64,000 bases of DNA from Ktedonobacter sp. SOSP1-85 (GCF_016587415.1 NZ_BNJI01000002.1:992001-1056000), one strand, 5' to 3'. Shown: positions 45,244 through 54,183, numbered from the stretch's first letter. A program made the numbers and translations. Notes: generated from the sequence alone by a model not told the origin.

Positions 45244-46023
45244 CTAATTCGCCTCGGCAAAGTACTCAAAAAGCATCGTGGCAAGGAAAAACCAGATAGG
45301 GAGAAGCTTCCCGATGCCCTTTGTCAAAGAGGCTCGCTGGCTCTTATACGTATACCACGATTTGATCTTTGGCAACACACTGCTCCCAATGAATATTTTA
45401 TGCGTGGGCAAGGCCTGTTTTTCTCGCACCTGGGAATTTGTGCCGATATGTTCCGGCAGACGGACTCTTGCCAGCACGATCTCAGGAAATGTTACATACC
45501 ATAAAGGAATCTCTCGAAATCTGCTTTTTTTCAACGTGGTGATAATCTCTGCACATACAATATGATCCGGATGGCCATAGAAGCCGGCGAGATCATAAGT
45601 AATAAGAAGATCAGGTTGCTCCTGCTGGATAAGCGTATCAAGGAACATTGTCAGTTCCGGTCTTTTCGCGTACAATGTTCCATCTCCAAAGTCCTCCTGG
45701 ATAAGCCTGGAGATTCCCAGGATCGTTGCTGCTGCCCGCGCTTCTTGTACGCGAATGTCTTTGAGCCCCAGACTCAAAGTAGCCTTCGATGTTCCTCTTT
45801 CTCCCCCAGTCAAAAGCACCAGCGTTACTGCACATCCGCTTCTCGCTATCTGGTGGAGAAAACCTGCGCAACTGATAGCCTCATCATCCGCATGAGGGAA
45901 AATCACGAGTATATGGTGAAATGGCCGCCCATCTCTTAAAGGAACCGAAAAATCCGTAACAATAAGAAATCCTGCAATCCAGAGAATAGGGATGATCAGG
46001 AAAATCATCAAGAGGGTCCACAT
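45244..46023 (-). CDS. PIG-L family deacetylase, membrane-anchored
   Basis: 259 residues with an N-terminal hydrophobic anchor (about 3-22). Zinc motif 'VIFPHADDEAISCAG' (canonical PHPDDE with Pro to Ala at 45) and 'GFYGHPDHIVCAEI' match LmbE/PIG-L N-acetylglucosaminyl deacetylases. A second hydrophobic stretch at the C-terminus ('LLPIWFFLATMLF'). It acts on an N-acetylated sugar or glycolipid at the membrane, by family. 19 bases separate it from the hydrolase gene. Confidence 0.85.
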   Translation of the reverse strand: MWTLLMIFLIIPILWIAGFLIVTDFSVPLRDGRPFHHILVIFPHADDEAISCAGFLHQIARSGCAVTLVLLTGGERGTSKATLSLGLKDIRVQEARAAATILGISRLIQEDFGDGTLYAKRPELTMFLDTLIQQEQPDLLITYDLAGFYGHPDHIVCAEIITTLKKSRFREIPLWYVTFPEIVLARVRLPEHIGTNSQVREKQALPTHKIFIGSSVLPKIKSWYTYKSQRASLTKGIGKLLPIWFFLATMLFEYFAEAN

Positions 46024-46073
46024 CGTTCTCTTCCTGCTCTTTCCTCTCTAAACGACGATATACCTTTCCTTAT

Positions 46074-47510
46074 TCACCGGAGAGATGCCTGGAACACGCG
46101 ATGAAACAGATCTGATTGGAACAGCATTTCAGGATCGTACATCTGCTTGAGATGGAGAAATGTTTCAACGGCGGTATCTCCAACGCTCCTCCGATAGGGA
46201 ATATCGGTGAGCAGAGAATCTTTTGCAAGATAGAATCTTCCTCCAGCTGCGATCACGAGATCCATCAATTCCAGCAACATCTTACGTAACTTTTGCGCTG
46301 TCCGAGGATCAACCTGATAATTGACCTCCAGAGAGAAGCCATCAACCTGATAGCTCAGGAGGAAGGGGTCCTGGCGATGCCGCTTTATGATGCACCAGAG
46401 TGGGATAAAGTTGTTCTCCTGCGAACGTCGTATAATTTCATTGAAAAGACGCTCTGCCAGAGCAGACGGGACAAATGCCTGAAATGTCTCCGTACCTTGA
46501 GGAAGAAGAGCCCGATAGGTTGTAAACACAGCAGGTGGATAATAAGTAGAGCGAAACAGCGATCTTTGTCGAATTACTTTTCTTCCCCAGCATTTACTCC
46601 ATTTATACATTACGCCGTTCGCAGTGCGCACACTGCCCTTCACAGCTGGCCTATATATTGTGCTGATCCAGCGGGCCAATCTCCCCTTGAATTGTTCTGG
46701 TAGATGAGGCCCTGGAATCTGCAAACTGGCGTCATCATACACAGCACTATATGTGGCAGAAGTGACGATTCCCTGGCCTAGACAGCAGCCACTGGCAAAG
46801 CCATTCACCCAGGCTTCCAGGTAATCCGCCGCCTGCTCTTCCTGGAATATCCTCAAGATCTCGCCTAATGAGGCAGCTGGTTGTACACATATATCGACAT
46901 ATCCAGAAGGAATACGTTGCAATTGTAGCGTAACACTGGTAATGATACCTAATAAACCGGCGCTCCCTACAAAAGCGCGGAAAAGTTCAGGATGGCTAAT
47001 GGGCGAAAGCGTGAGCGTCTGTCCGCTTGCCAGCAATACCGTAAGAGATAGCAAATGCTCCCCGAAAGAACCATATTTCCAGGCATTTTTTCCATGTACA
47101 TTCATAGCAACACAGCCACCAATAGTAGCATCGGCCGTAGATGGAGTAACAGGCGGCCACCAGCAATCTGGCATGGCAACACGAACGATGTCGCGCAAGG
47201 TCACCCCTGGCTCAACCTGCATGATCCCTTGCTCAGGGTCCCAGGAAAGGATGCGTCGCATATCTGTTACATCGATGATCACCCCATCTGTATTCAGAGC
47301 CGCATCTGTATAGCTATGTCCTGCGCCATGTGTAATTACTGAGAGGCCATACATGCGTGCAATAGTGAGCGCTTGCATGATTTCAGCGACATCCCTCACC
47401 TTGCAGACATAACAAGGGGACCGTTTCGTCATACTCCAGCTCACGAAGGAAGCTTGCTTCCACACCAGAGCCGTATCATTAGCTTCATTTTTTGCATCTA
47501 TTGTATTCAT
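46074..47510 (-). CDS. FAD-linked oxidase, DprE1/VAO-type
   Basis: About 478 residues from MNTIDAKN (start at 47552, MLNARQQ, is also possible; neither has a strong ribosome site). The PCMH-type FAD domain shows 'VITHGAGHSYTDAALNTDG', 'TPSTADATIGGCVAMNVHG' and 'FVGSAGLLGIITSVTL'. The C-terminal part resembles decaprenylphosphoryl-ribose 2'-epimerase oxidases and sugar lactone oxidases. With the PIG-L and GH-A genes downstream it suggests a cell-surface glycan or glycolipid pathway. The IscB 2 element sits about 160-200 bases upstream and may have displaced the promoter. Confidence 0.82.
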   Translation of the reverse strand: MNTIDAKNEANDTALVWKQASFVSWSMTKRSPCYVCKVRDVAEIMQALTIARMYGLSVITHGAGHSYTDAALNTDGVIIDVTDMRRILSWDPEQGIMQVEPGVTLRDIVRVAMPDCWWPPVTPSTADATIGGCVAMNVHGKNAWKYGSFGEHLLSLTVLLASGQTLTLSPISHPELFRAFVGSAGLLGIITSVTLQLQRIPSGYVDICVQPAASLGEILRIFQEEQAADYLEAWVNGFASGCCLGQGIVTSATYSAVYDDASLQIPGPHLPEQFKGRLARWISTIYRPAVKGSVRTANGVMYKWSKCWGRKVIRQRSLFRSTYYPPAVFTTYRALLPQGTETFQAFVPSALAERLFNEIIRRSQENNFIPLWCIIKRHRQDPFLLSYQVDGFSLEVNYQVDPRTAQKLRKMLLELMDLVIAAGGRFYLAKDSLLTDIPYRRSVGDTAVETFLHLKQMYDPEMLFQSDLFHRVFQASLR

Positions 47511-47695
47511 TTGCGTTGTTTCCAAAAATGCCTGTTGCCTGGCATTCAACATTATAAAGGGCAGGCCGATCCCGTCAGAGATCGACGAGGTTGGATCAGA
47601 ACAACAGGGAATGGGATAGAAAGGCCCTCTGAACCTAATAGCGAGGTTGGGCTGAACTTTCCAGAAGCTCACTCTTCTGATACCTTTTTCTCTAT

Positions 47696-49057
47696 TCACC
47701 AACCACCGCCTGCGGATGCCCCTCTTTTCAAAGATGAGGAGGAAGCAGGCGTTCCTTGTTGGGGGTTGGGGCAAGGGGCCTGTCCGTAGGCATAGCCATC
47801 GGCCCGTTGCAGCACAACACAATATTTGGCATTGATACCGTCGCGCTTTCCCACACGGAAGGAGCCTGACGCTCGCACGGCGACCCGCCCCACATGCGTG
47901 CCTTCGGTTTTGAGTGGCTTGGGCAGCTGGGGCACCTCAGCCCGCACCAGATCCCCTGTCGCAAAACCTCGGATGCGCTTGTCTCGTGTGAAATAACTCA
48001 CGGGAAAGCCTGAGCCATTCACATTGGTGCGCTGGTAGCTGCCACGCCCCTGCGCCTGGATGAGCAGCATCTGGCTTCGCTCTCGCGTCACTCCCACCAG
48101 GTCGCCAACACACAGCGCATCCAGACAGTGCTCCTTCTCGACACCAAAGCGATCTCGGTTCCATCTCGTGCGCCCACCGCTCCAGGTCCCAACAGGCAAC
48201 CCCAATGCTCGTAAGGCTTCCACCAGCGCGAAACGCGTCGCATTGACCGCCGCGGCGTCTTTGAGAGGGACCCTGGCTTGCTTCTGCACCTCCGCATGCC
48301 CAAACTCGACGGCGGTCTGATTGCCTTTGGCTTGATTGCAGGCATGGCAACTGAGCACCAGATTGGACACGCGATGCGATCCCCCACGAGAGCGAGGTAG
48401 CACATGATCGATCTCAAAGGGCACGTTCTGCTTGCCGCAGTACACACAGCGCCGGGCGAACTTTTCGAGCAGATAGGCCCGGATCTCCCAGCCAACAAGC
48501 TCGCCTCGTTGATAGGCAATCCCGCTGACTTCGGGATGCTGCATCAGGAGCATGTCAAACTTGACGCGCTCGACCTCGATGCGCGTCAGAGGGGTCCACG
48601 TCTGCAAACGGGTGGCCCAGGTGAGGACATTGCCAATGCGAGAGCGCAGACTGGGCGGCAACCACCCTGCTGGTCGCCTGCGGTTGGCAAAGCGCGCGGC
48701 ACGATACCGCAGGTTGGCCGTTCGGCGTCGCCTGCGGTAGCCTCGCCGCTGCATGAGCGCCTGATGCACCTGCTCGCCTCGATGGGACAGGTTAGCAAGA
48801 TGAAGCGCATGATGGACGTCACCTTCCTCTCGCTGCTCAACTCGCACCAGCGCCATCCCGCTGGTTTTGGACCCAGGGTCCAGTTTGAGCGCGACGGGCT
48901 GAACCTCGCTCTGCTCGCGCGTTCGATCAGTGAGACGAATGACAAAGGGAACGTGTCGATGCACCACTGCTCGCTTGCGCGCCAGCAAGAGCCGTGCCCG
49001 TTTCTCCGAGCATGGCATCAGCGGTTGATGGTGCCGATCCACGACAAACACGGACAT
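47696..49057 (-). CDS. iscB: RNA-guided nuclease IscB (copy 2), with read-through tail
   Basis: 453 residues, PLMP at 12-15, RuvC-I 'LKLDPGSKTSGMALV' (Asp60), bridge helix 'YRRRRRTANLRYRAARFANR', RuvC-II 'IEVERVKFD', HNH 'CVYCGKQNVPFEIDHVLPRS' and 'LSCHACN', RuvC-III 'EHCLDALCVGDL'. All active-site residues are intact. Compared with copy 1 the C-terminus lacks the stop after the common 'LQRADGY' and continues through the element's right-end hairpin into flanking DNA (tail ending SLKRGASAGGGW). Confidence 0.93.
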   Translation of the reverse strand: MSVFVVDRHHQPLMPCSEKRARLLLARKRAVVHRHVPFVIRLTDRTREQSEVQPVALKLDPGSKTSGMALVRVEQREEGDVHHALHLANLSHRGEQVHQALMQRRGYRRRRRTANLRYRAARFANRRRPAGWLPPSLRSRIGNVLTWATRLQTWTPLTRIEVERVKFDMLLMQHPEVSGIAYQRGELVGWEIRAYLLEKFARRCVYCGKQNVPFEIDHVLPRSRGGSHRVSNLVLSCHACNQAKGNQTAVEFGHAEVQKQARVPLKDAAAVNATRFALVEALRALGLPVGTWSGGRTRWNRDRFGVEKEHCLDALCVGDLVGVTRERSQMLLIQAQGRGSYQRTNVNGSGFPVSYFTRDKRIRGFATGDLVRAEVPQLPKPLKTEGTHVGRVAVRASGSFRVGKRDGINAKYCVVLQRADGYAYGQAPCPNPQQGTPASSSSLKRGASAGGGW

Positions 49058-49370
49058 ACGAATGGATCCTTTCTGCCTCCGAAGAGGCCCCCGTAAGGGG
49101 CTGGTGACGCACCTGAGCCAGGCGTGCCCAGATGACCCCTCTCGCCACGGTTACAGAAGACTTGTTTGTTGGCGCACCGCCCGACACCCCGACGGGCTTT
49201 TAACCACCAACGGCAGAGCCTGGGACTGAGGTGGCGTCCCTGGGTGCCATGATCTTCCGAACGTAGATGCGTCCTCTCCCGGCCTGCGGGATCAGCATCT
49301 CAGGCTGGACAACGGGACCAACGTCAACCACGGGAGCAAGCCCCCGCGTTCTACGCGTGGGGTCGTTGAC
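47708..49370 (-). mobile_element. IscB element 2 (IS200/IS605-type, no TnpA)
   Basis: Left end GTCAACGACCCCACGCG with a hairpin, right end 'GGAACGCCTGCTTCC' to CCGCAGGC at 47708. It is 1.66 kb and has an omega RNA and iscB only. It is inserted upstream of the FAD-linked oxidase gene. Confidence 0.8.
49058..49370 (-). ncRNA. omega RNA of IscB 2, uninterrupted
   Basis: The 313 nt between the left end and iscB contain left-end hairpin CCCCACGCG/CGCGGGGG, GTTGTCCAGCCTGAGATGC, GTTAAAAGCCCGTCGGGG and a 3' hairpin (CCCCTTACGGGG), the layout of IscB-associated omega RNAs. The guide is expected from the flank just upstream (minus strand, ...CCCGCAGATTACGA). The exact RNA ends are not known. Confidence 0.78.
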
Positions 49371-49549
49371 TCGTAATCTGCGGGAATAAACACAGTATAG
49401 AGACAAAAGATGACCAGATCATGAATTCTGCCACCCTGTTTTGTCATAGATTTGTCATAAATGCCTCATCTTATCTTCCGCTTTAGAGACCATAAGAGTT
49501 TTCGCTTGCGCTACTGTAGACTTCCAGAAGCAAGCAAGATGACAGAACG

Positions 49550-49789
49550 ATGACAAAAAAAGGAGAGCATGTTCATCTTCCCGTCACTTCCAGGCACTAT
49601 ACTACGGTTGGTCATGGAGAAAGCAACATAGAACAGAACGTTCAACAACTCCTCGGCCAACTACTGAGTGCCAGCAGAGCGCTGCTCGCGCTACCACAGG
49701 CATTGGAACAGATCCTTACGAAGCTCGAAACAGGGCAGCTCGAAGTGAAACTTGTAGTGTATTTGCCACCTGACTCTTCATTTCCGTGA
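49550..49789 (+). CDS. 79-residue protein resembling an ABC1/UbiB kinase C-terminal tail
   Basis: The second half, 'SRALLALPQALEQILTKLETGQLEVKLVVYL', reads like the helix and LP..L...L..LE.G.L.V segment at the end of ABC1/AarF-type kinases (shown in part: LPQALEQILTKLETG). There is no kinase domain. ATG 49550 lies in an AT-rich leader without a clear binding site. It may be a relic or a small stand-alone regulator. It is 69 bases upstream of a membrane protein gene. Confidence 0.5.
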   Translation: MTKKGEHVHLPVTSRHYTTVGHGESNIEQNVQQLLGQLLSASRALLALPQALEQILTKLETGQLEVKLVVYLPPDSSFP

Positions 49790-49858
49790 AGAGATTATGA
49801 AATACGACAATGCATAAAAATTGGGATATTTTCGCTTTATCAGGTAAAGGAGATTGTT

Positions 49859-50806
49859 ATGCAAGTATCGCACAAAAAAACGCCTGTGACACACTCCCGA
49901 ATGCTCCTTTTCTATCTGACACTGGCTGGACTGATCTTACTGGGTATCTTGATAGAAGGCTTTCTCATTGGAACTTCGATATTTGCGGGCATGGCCTGGG
50001 GACGAGCAACACACGGTGGACTGGGACTGCTGCTGTTGCTGCTAACGCTGCTGTTACCACTAGCGGCATTGCTGGCGCGATTGCCTGGCAAAATGACCAT
50101 CTGGAGTGCGGTGCTTTTCGTGCTGACGCTGCTCCAGGTGACGCTGGCAGGTTTCGCCAGAAGCGTTCCGTTTCTGGCCGCACTGCATCCGTCTAACGCC
50201 ATGCTGCTGTTTGGTCTGAACGTGATCCTGATCGTTCAAGGATGGCAAATGATAGGGAAGAAGAGTCCTGAAATGGAACAAGCACAGACAGCAAAAGCGC
50301 TTCCTGATGACGTACTCCCCCGTCATCAGGTGCCGCTGGAGATCAATCTGGCGACCGGAGGCTACCTCCTGTACACTCTTATCAGCGTGGGTGTCCTCAC
50401 ACTCTTTCTCCTCAATCGCAATGATGTCGTCAACGCTGTCAAAGCGCTGAACCCTGGTTTTTCGCAGGGTGAGATCGACGGGTCAGTGTTCTCGATCCAG
50501 GTGATCGTCGTAGGAGCACACCTCTTCTTTGGCACCTGCACTGCCTGCCTTGCCTTCCTGATTCGCACAGGAAAGAACTGGGTACGCATAGCAAGCAGCG
50601 TTGTAGTTGGCCTTGTGGTTCTGGAAATATGCTACGAATGGCTCTCGCCGACGGATGTCCCGGCGGTCCTGGCTCCCAATCAACGGATCTACGCTGTTTT
50701 TGTCCAGATTCTCATGATCCTGATGATTCTGTCCTGCGCCACGTTGCAATGGGTCCCTCAGGTGTCACGCGACTTCTTCTCAGCGGAGAAACGACAGGTT
50801 TCCTGA
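49859..50806 (+). CDS. membrane protein with DUF6220-like N-terminal half
   Basis: 315 residues. The N-terminal four helices (18-132), with 'AFLAALHPSNAMLLFGLN'-type PSNA motif, resemble DUF6220. A cytoplasmic linker (140-160) leads to a second block of four helices. A TM-TM duplication is possible. AAAGGAG precedes ATG 49859. Function unknown. It is followed by a hairpin terminator. Confidence 0.6.
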   Translation: MQVSHKKTPVTHSRMLLFYLTLAGLILLGILIEGFLIGTSIFAGMAWGRATHGGLGLLLLLLTLLLPLAALLARLPGKMTIWSAVLFVLTLLQVTLAGFARSVPFLAALHPSNAMLLFGLNVILIVQGWQMIGKKSPEMEQAQTAKALPDDVLPRHQVPLEINLATGGYLLYTLISVGVLTLFLLNRNDVVNAVKALNPGFSQGEIDGSVFSIQVIVVGAHLFFGTCTACLAFLIRTGKNWVRIASSVVVGLVVLEICYEWLSPTDVPAVLAPNQRIYAVFVQILMILMILSCATLQWVPQVSRDFFSAEKRQVS

Positions 50807-50822
50807 TCTCGCCAAAGCGAAA

Positions 50823-50871
50823 AGGCTGGTATGGGCCGTGCTTTATGCCTGCCCGCTGCCCATACCAGCCT
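50823..50871 (+). terminator. hairpin terminator after the membrane protein gene
   Basis: AGGCTGGTATGGGC and GCCCATACCAGCCT pair exactly around a 21-base loop, 17 bases after the stop codon at 50806. Confidence 0.65.
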
Positions 50872-50946
50872 AATAGGCCTAACTGTATGGTTGAGGGCGG
50901 ATAATAGCTCAATCGACTGGGTGGCGGTCTATAATAGCATCCGCTA

Positions 50947-51003
50947 GCCCGCTACTGGCGTACGCGTCTACTGGGGCTGCGTCCTGGCGTACGCGGCTAC
51001 TCT
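50947..51003. repeat. two adjacent copies of dispersed repeat A
   Basis: GCCCGCTACTGGCGTACGCG (from 50947) is followed at once by a second, slightly altered copy (GGCTGCGTCCTGGCGTACGC, from 50974). It is the only tandem pair in the window and lies upstream of the 51079 gene. Confidence 0.8.
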
Positions 51004-51078
51004 CTTGTTAAGCGGGATGTGTTCGTGTACACTGGCAAGTAGGCGTAGGAGAAGTTTATTTGCCAGGAAAAACTGAAT

Positions 51079-51636
51079 ATGCAGACAACGAATTGGTATG
51101 CTTACCTGCTGGGCGAAGCCAGGATGTACCGTGATCCTAATATTCGAAAGCAATTTATGTATAGTTTACCTATTGGTTTGGGGATATCAGTGCTCGGGGG
51201 TTCAATCTTGTCTTTAATTTATCACGATATATTCAGGCTAGTAACATGTATTTTGACGTGCCTTCCAGTAGCCCAAGTGAACCCTTTAGTAAAATTACTA
51301 CAATCTCCCTACTATGTTGTTGGGCATAAGGGACTGATTTATTTCTCGGGGCAGTATATTCTCTATACTCCCTGGGAGAATATCGACAGGGTTGAGGGGC
51401 AACATGATAAGACTCCTCCTTCTATCTGGCTTAAACAGGTGCTTATGACTATGACAGTTGAGGAGGCGGTGTACAAGCAGCAGGCCGCCATTGTGGGTGC
51501 TCCCTCTCCAAACAAACCTATCGAGATTACCGATCCCAAAGATACGCGCATGCAGATAGCTCTACCTCTCTCTCCTTCCTGGCAGAAGACAGCGCTTGGA
51601 CAGGATATCCTGCGCCATGCCTCTCACCTGGCATAA
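51079..51636 (+). CDS. hypothetical membrane protein
   Basis: 185 residues with two hydrophobic segments (about 28-48 and 52-66) and a soluble C-terminal domain ('YILYTPWENIDRVEG'). The 'VVGHKGLIYFSGQYILYTPWENI' layout recalls bacterial PH-like (YdbT/DUF304) domains attached to the membrane. No family can be assigned with confidence. It is bounded by repeat A copies on both sides. Confidence 0.6.
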   Translation: MQTTNWYAYLLGEARMYRDPNIRKQFMYSLPIGLGISVLGGSILSLIYHDIFRLVTCILTCLPVAQVNPLVKLLQSPYYVVGHKGLIYFSGQYILYTPWENIDRVEGQHDKTPPSIWLKQVLMTMTVEEAVYKQQAAIVGAPSPNKPIEITDPKDTRMQIALPLSPSWQKTALGQDILRHASHLA

Positions 51637-51667
51637 TGTACGCTATTTACGAATGGTCACGCTCCTA

Positions 51668-51695
51668 CAGTAGCCGCGTACGCCAGTAGCGGGCT
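51668..51695. repeat. dispersed repeat A
   Basis: CAGTAGCCGCGTACGCCAGT followed by AGCGGGCT and CTTGACAG, the most complete copy; the last part (TCTTGAC) recurs at 17715. Confidence 0.85.
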
Positions 51696-51755
51696 CTTGA
51701 CAGCTTGCTACGCATTGAAGACAATAAGGGCCTGATTTGATTTAGAGATCCGGGA

Positions 51756-53453
51756 ATGAAGGTTATGATGATATTAGAGCAGCAGGTCGAGGAGAAGATT
51801 GATGCCCTGTTTCAGACATACAATCAGGAGGATACTCCGGGTTGCGCAGTTGGCGTTCTGTGCGATGGAGAGCTGATCTTTAAGCGGGGGTATGGAGTGG
51901 CGAACCTGGAGCATGATGTGCCGATTACGCCGCGTACCGTTTTCTGCCTGGCCTCGCTGGCGAAACAGTTTACAGGGATGTGCATCGCCCTGTTGGAAGA
52001 GGCCGGGCTCCTCTCGCTTGAGGATGATATTCGCACATACTTGCCAGAGTTCCCCGATTATGGTCCGCGTATTACGCTGGCTCATCTGCTGCACCAGTAT
52101 AGCGGCATTCGCGACTACTATGTGCTCGCGCTCTTCCTGGCGGGCGTCAAATTTCACGACTACTTGAGCCGGGACGAGGCGCTAGAGATTCTTCTGGCAC
52201 AGCGCGAGCTGATTTTTCAGCCTGGCGAGCGCTTTCACTACTCGAATTCTAATTACTTCCTACTCTCGCTGGTGATTGAGCGTATTACGGGTCAGACCCT
52301 GGGCCAGTTTAGCCAGAAGCATATTTTTGCGCCCCTGGGCATGCAGAGTACCTGTTTCCGCGAGAATCACTCTCTACCTATCAAGCATCGCGCGACTGGC
52401 TATGGTCGCTTTCCCCTGCGCAATGAAGAGCCAGGAAGCGACCAGTTTGATATGGGTGAAGCAACCCATTTTACCTGTACCAACGAGTTAGAGCTGACTG
52501 GTGATGATGGCGTGTGGAGTTGTATCGAGGACCTGGTACTCTGGTATCAGAATCTCTCAGCTAACCGCCTGGGACAGGGCAGACCAGAGCTTATAGAACG
52601 CTATCTGACTCCTGGTAGCTTGTTTGATGGGACAAGCACGGGCTATGCCTATGGGCTATGTGTGGGGACCAGGAATGGCGCGCCTTTCATTGATCATCGG
52701 GGGTGGACCTGTGGCTATGTCGCGGTTTGTGAGTACTATGTCGAAGAGCGCCTCTCCCTTTTCATCCTCTCCAACACCTCGCGCCTGCTGCCCTGGGAGT
52801 ATACCGGGCGCCTGCGGGCTATCCTGCGCGGCGAGCCTGAGCAACCATCCACACCTGTCGCAAGCGTATCGTCATATGTACTGAGCAAGACGGAGCGTGC
52901 GTGTGTGACAGGTTCCTATCATTGTCCTGAGAATGCCTATGTCTGGCAAATAGCGGATGTAGATGGCCGCCTGCGTGTTACCGTCAATGGCCTTGATGAG
53001 GTCGAGCTGTTGCCGCGTGAAAAGTACACCTTTGAGATCTCTGATGGAAGCTACCAGGTCAAAGCCATTCCCGGGAAAAGTGGTGCGCATGCTCACCTGG
53101 AGGTCTCTCGTGGCGAGCGTACCTGGACCTTTCTTCCTTTCCGCTCTTCGCCCCTGAGCGAGCCTGAGGCGCAGGCCTACGCGGGAATCTATCGTTGTGA
53201 GGAACTTGCCACTACCTATGATGTGCGCATCGAGGATGGACACGTCTGCCTGCGCAATCGCAATCGCCACCGTTGCGGCCTGGACCTCGCTTTCGAGCCT
53301 ACCGTAGGTGATCTCTGCTACAAATATGATCCCTGGGTTGATGATGTAGTGATCGAGTTTCAGCGGAATCCCGAAGGTACTATTCGCGCCTTCGTCTTTC
53401 GCAGCCATAGGGGGGATGCCTGTGAGCGTCTGCGCTTTGAACGCGTAGGGTAA
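51756..53453 (+). CDS. class C beta-lactamase-type serine hydrolase
   Basis: 565 residues. The N-terminal PBP4*/AmpC-like domain (about 10-350) has SxxK 'CLASLAKQFTG' (catalytic Ser and Lys), YSN 'FHYSNSNYFLL' and a late 'IDHRGWTCGYVA' that replaces the KTG triad by HRG. The C-terminal 200 residues form a lipocalin-like beta domain often found in esterases of this type. It has no signal peptide, so it is probably a cytoplasmic esterase or D-amino-peptidase rather than an antibiotic-resistance enzyme. Start ATG 51756 or 51765; the AGGTT motif favours the latter. Confidence 0.85.
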   Translation: MKVMMILEQQVEEKIDALFQTYNQEDTPGCAVGVLCDGELIFKRGYGVANLEHDVPITPRTVFCLASLAKQFTGMCIALLEEAGLLSLEDDIRTYLPEFPDYGPRITLAHLLHQYSGIRDYYVLALFLAGVKFHDYLSRDEALEILLAQRELIFQPGERFHYSNSNYFLLSLVIERITGQTLGQFSQKHIFAPLGMQSTCFRENHSLPIKHRATGYGRFPLRNEEPGSDQFDMGEATHFTCTNELELTGDDGVWSCIEDLVLWYQNLSANRLGQGRPELIERYLTPGSLFDGTSTGYAYGLCVGTRNGAPFIDHRGWTCGYVAVCEYYVEERLSLFILSNTSRLLPWEYTGRLRAILRGEPEQPSTPVASVSSYVLSKTERACVTGSYHCPENAYVWQIADVDGRLRVTVNGLDEVELLPREKYTFEISDGSYQVKAIPGKSGAHAHLEVSRGERTWTFLPFRSSPLSEPEAQAYAGIYRCEELATTYDVRIEDGHVCLRNRNRHRCGLDLAFEPTVGDLCYKYDPWVDDVVIEFQRNPEGTIRAFVFRSHRGDACERLRFERVG

Positions 53454-53524
53454 TTACATAATAATTACTAATAATGTCAATGAGTAAATATTGTATGTAT
53501 TGTCGTTCGTAGGAGAATGAGCAT

Positions 53525-54082
53525 TTGAGTAAAACCATACCACCACAGCAGCCAGATACAAATTCCGCATTCCCCAACCCTTCCCTTTCGCCCACTAATT
53601 ATCCACCTTTGCAGGGTAATGCTGTCCAGCCCGGGCAACTCGCTTTACAAGCCCTGAAAAAGGTTCCTGAAATAACGGTTTATTTCTGGATCATTAAATT
53701 GTTGACTACTGCCATGGGCGAGGTGACCTCAGACTTTCTTGTGAATCACCTGGCTCCGGAAATCGCAGTTGGCCTCGGGTTCATTGGATTTGTAGTGGCG
53801 TTGGTATTGCAGTTCGTGGTGCGCCGCTATGTACCCTGGATCTACTGGCTGGCCGCTGCCATGGTCGCCGTATTTGGCACGATGGCTGCCGATGTACTAC
53901 ACGTCGGGCTTGGTGTTCCGTATATCGTATCAAGCGTCCTATTTCTGGTCTCACTGGTCGTCATTTTTGCCGTCTGGTATCTAAGCGAGAAGACGCTATC
54001 CATCCATAGCATCTACACGCGCCGCCGTGAGCTATTCTACTGGGCCACGGTCATGGCGACGTTCGCGCTTGGCACTGAATGA
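53525..54082 (+). CDS. truncated paralogue of a COG4705-like membrane protein
   Basis: 185 residues, start TTG at 53525 with AGGAG 10 bases upstream. From residue 45 on it is nearly identical to the first half of the gene at 54499-55359 (286 aa): 'KVPEITVYFWIIKLLTTAMGEVTSDFLVNHLAPEI' differs by one residue. It stops after 'FALGTE', where the partner continues 'FALGTAVGDLAAM'. It is therefore a 3'-truncated duplicate with four helices left, in inverted orientation to its partner. DNA divergence of about 15% shows it is not recent. Confidence 0.75.
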   Translation: MSKTIPPQQPDTNSAFPNPSLSPTNYPPLQGNAVQPGQLALQALKKVPEITVYFWIIKLLTTAMGEVTSDFLVNHLAPEIAVGLGFIGFVVALVLQFVVRRYVPWIYWLAAAMVAVFGTMAADVLHVGLGVPYIVSSVLFLVSLVVIFAVWYLSEKTLSIHSIYTRRRELFYWATVMATFALGTE

Positions 54083-54183
54083 TCTAGTTGTCATATCACA
54101 GCGACAGATAAAAGAAACAATTATTGCTCTACGAAAGCTCAACAAGAATAACCCATCGAAGAGAGTTACAGGCAGAGGAACAC

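Noticed and set aside
50947-51695. Repeat A cluster as a CRISPR array
   Set aside because: Copies are 25-30 bp but occur singly or as one pair, in both orientations and across the window, with genes between them.
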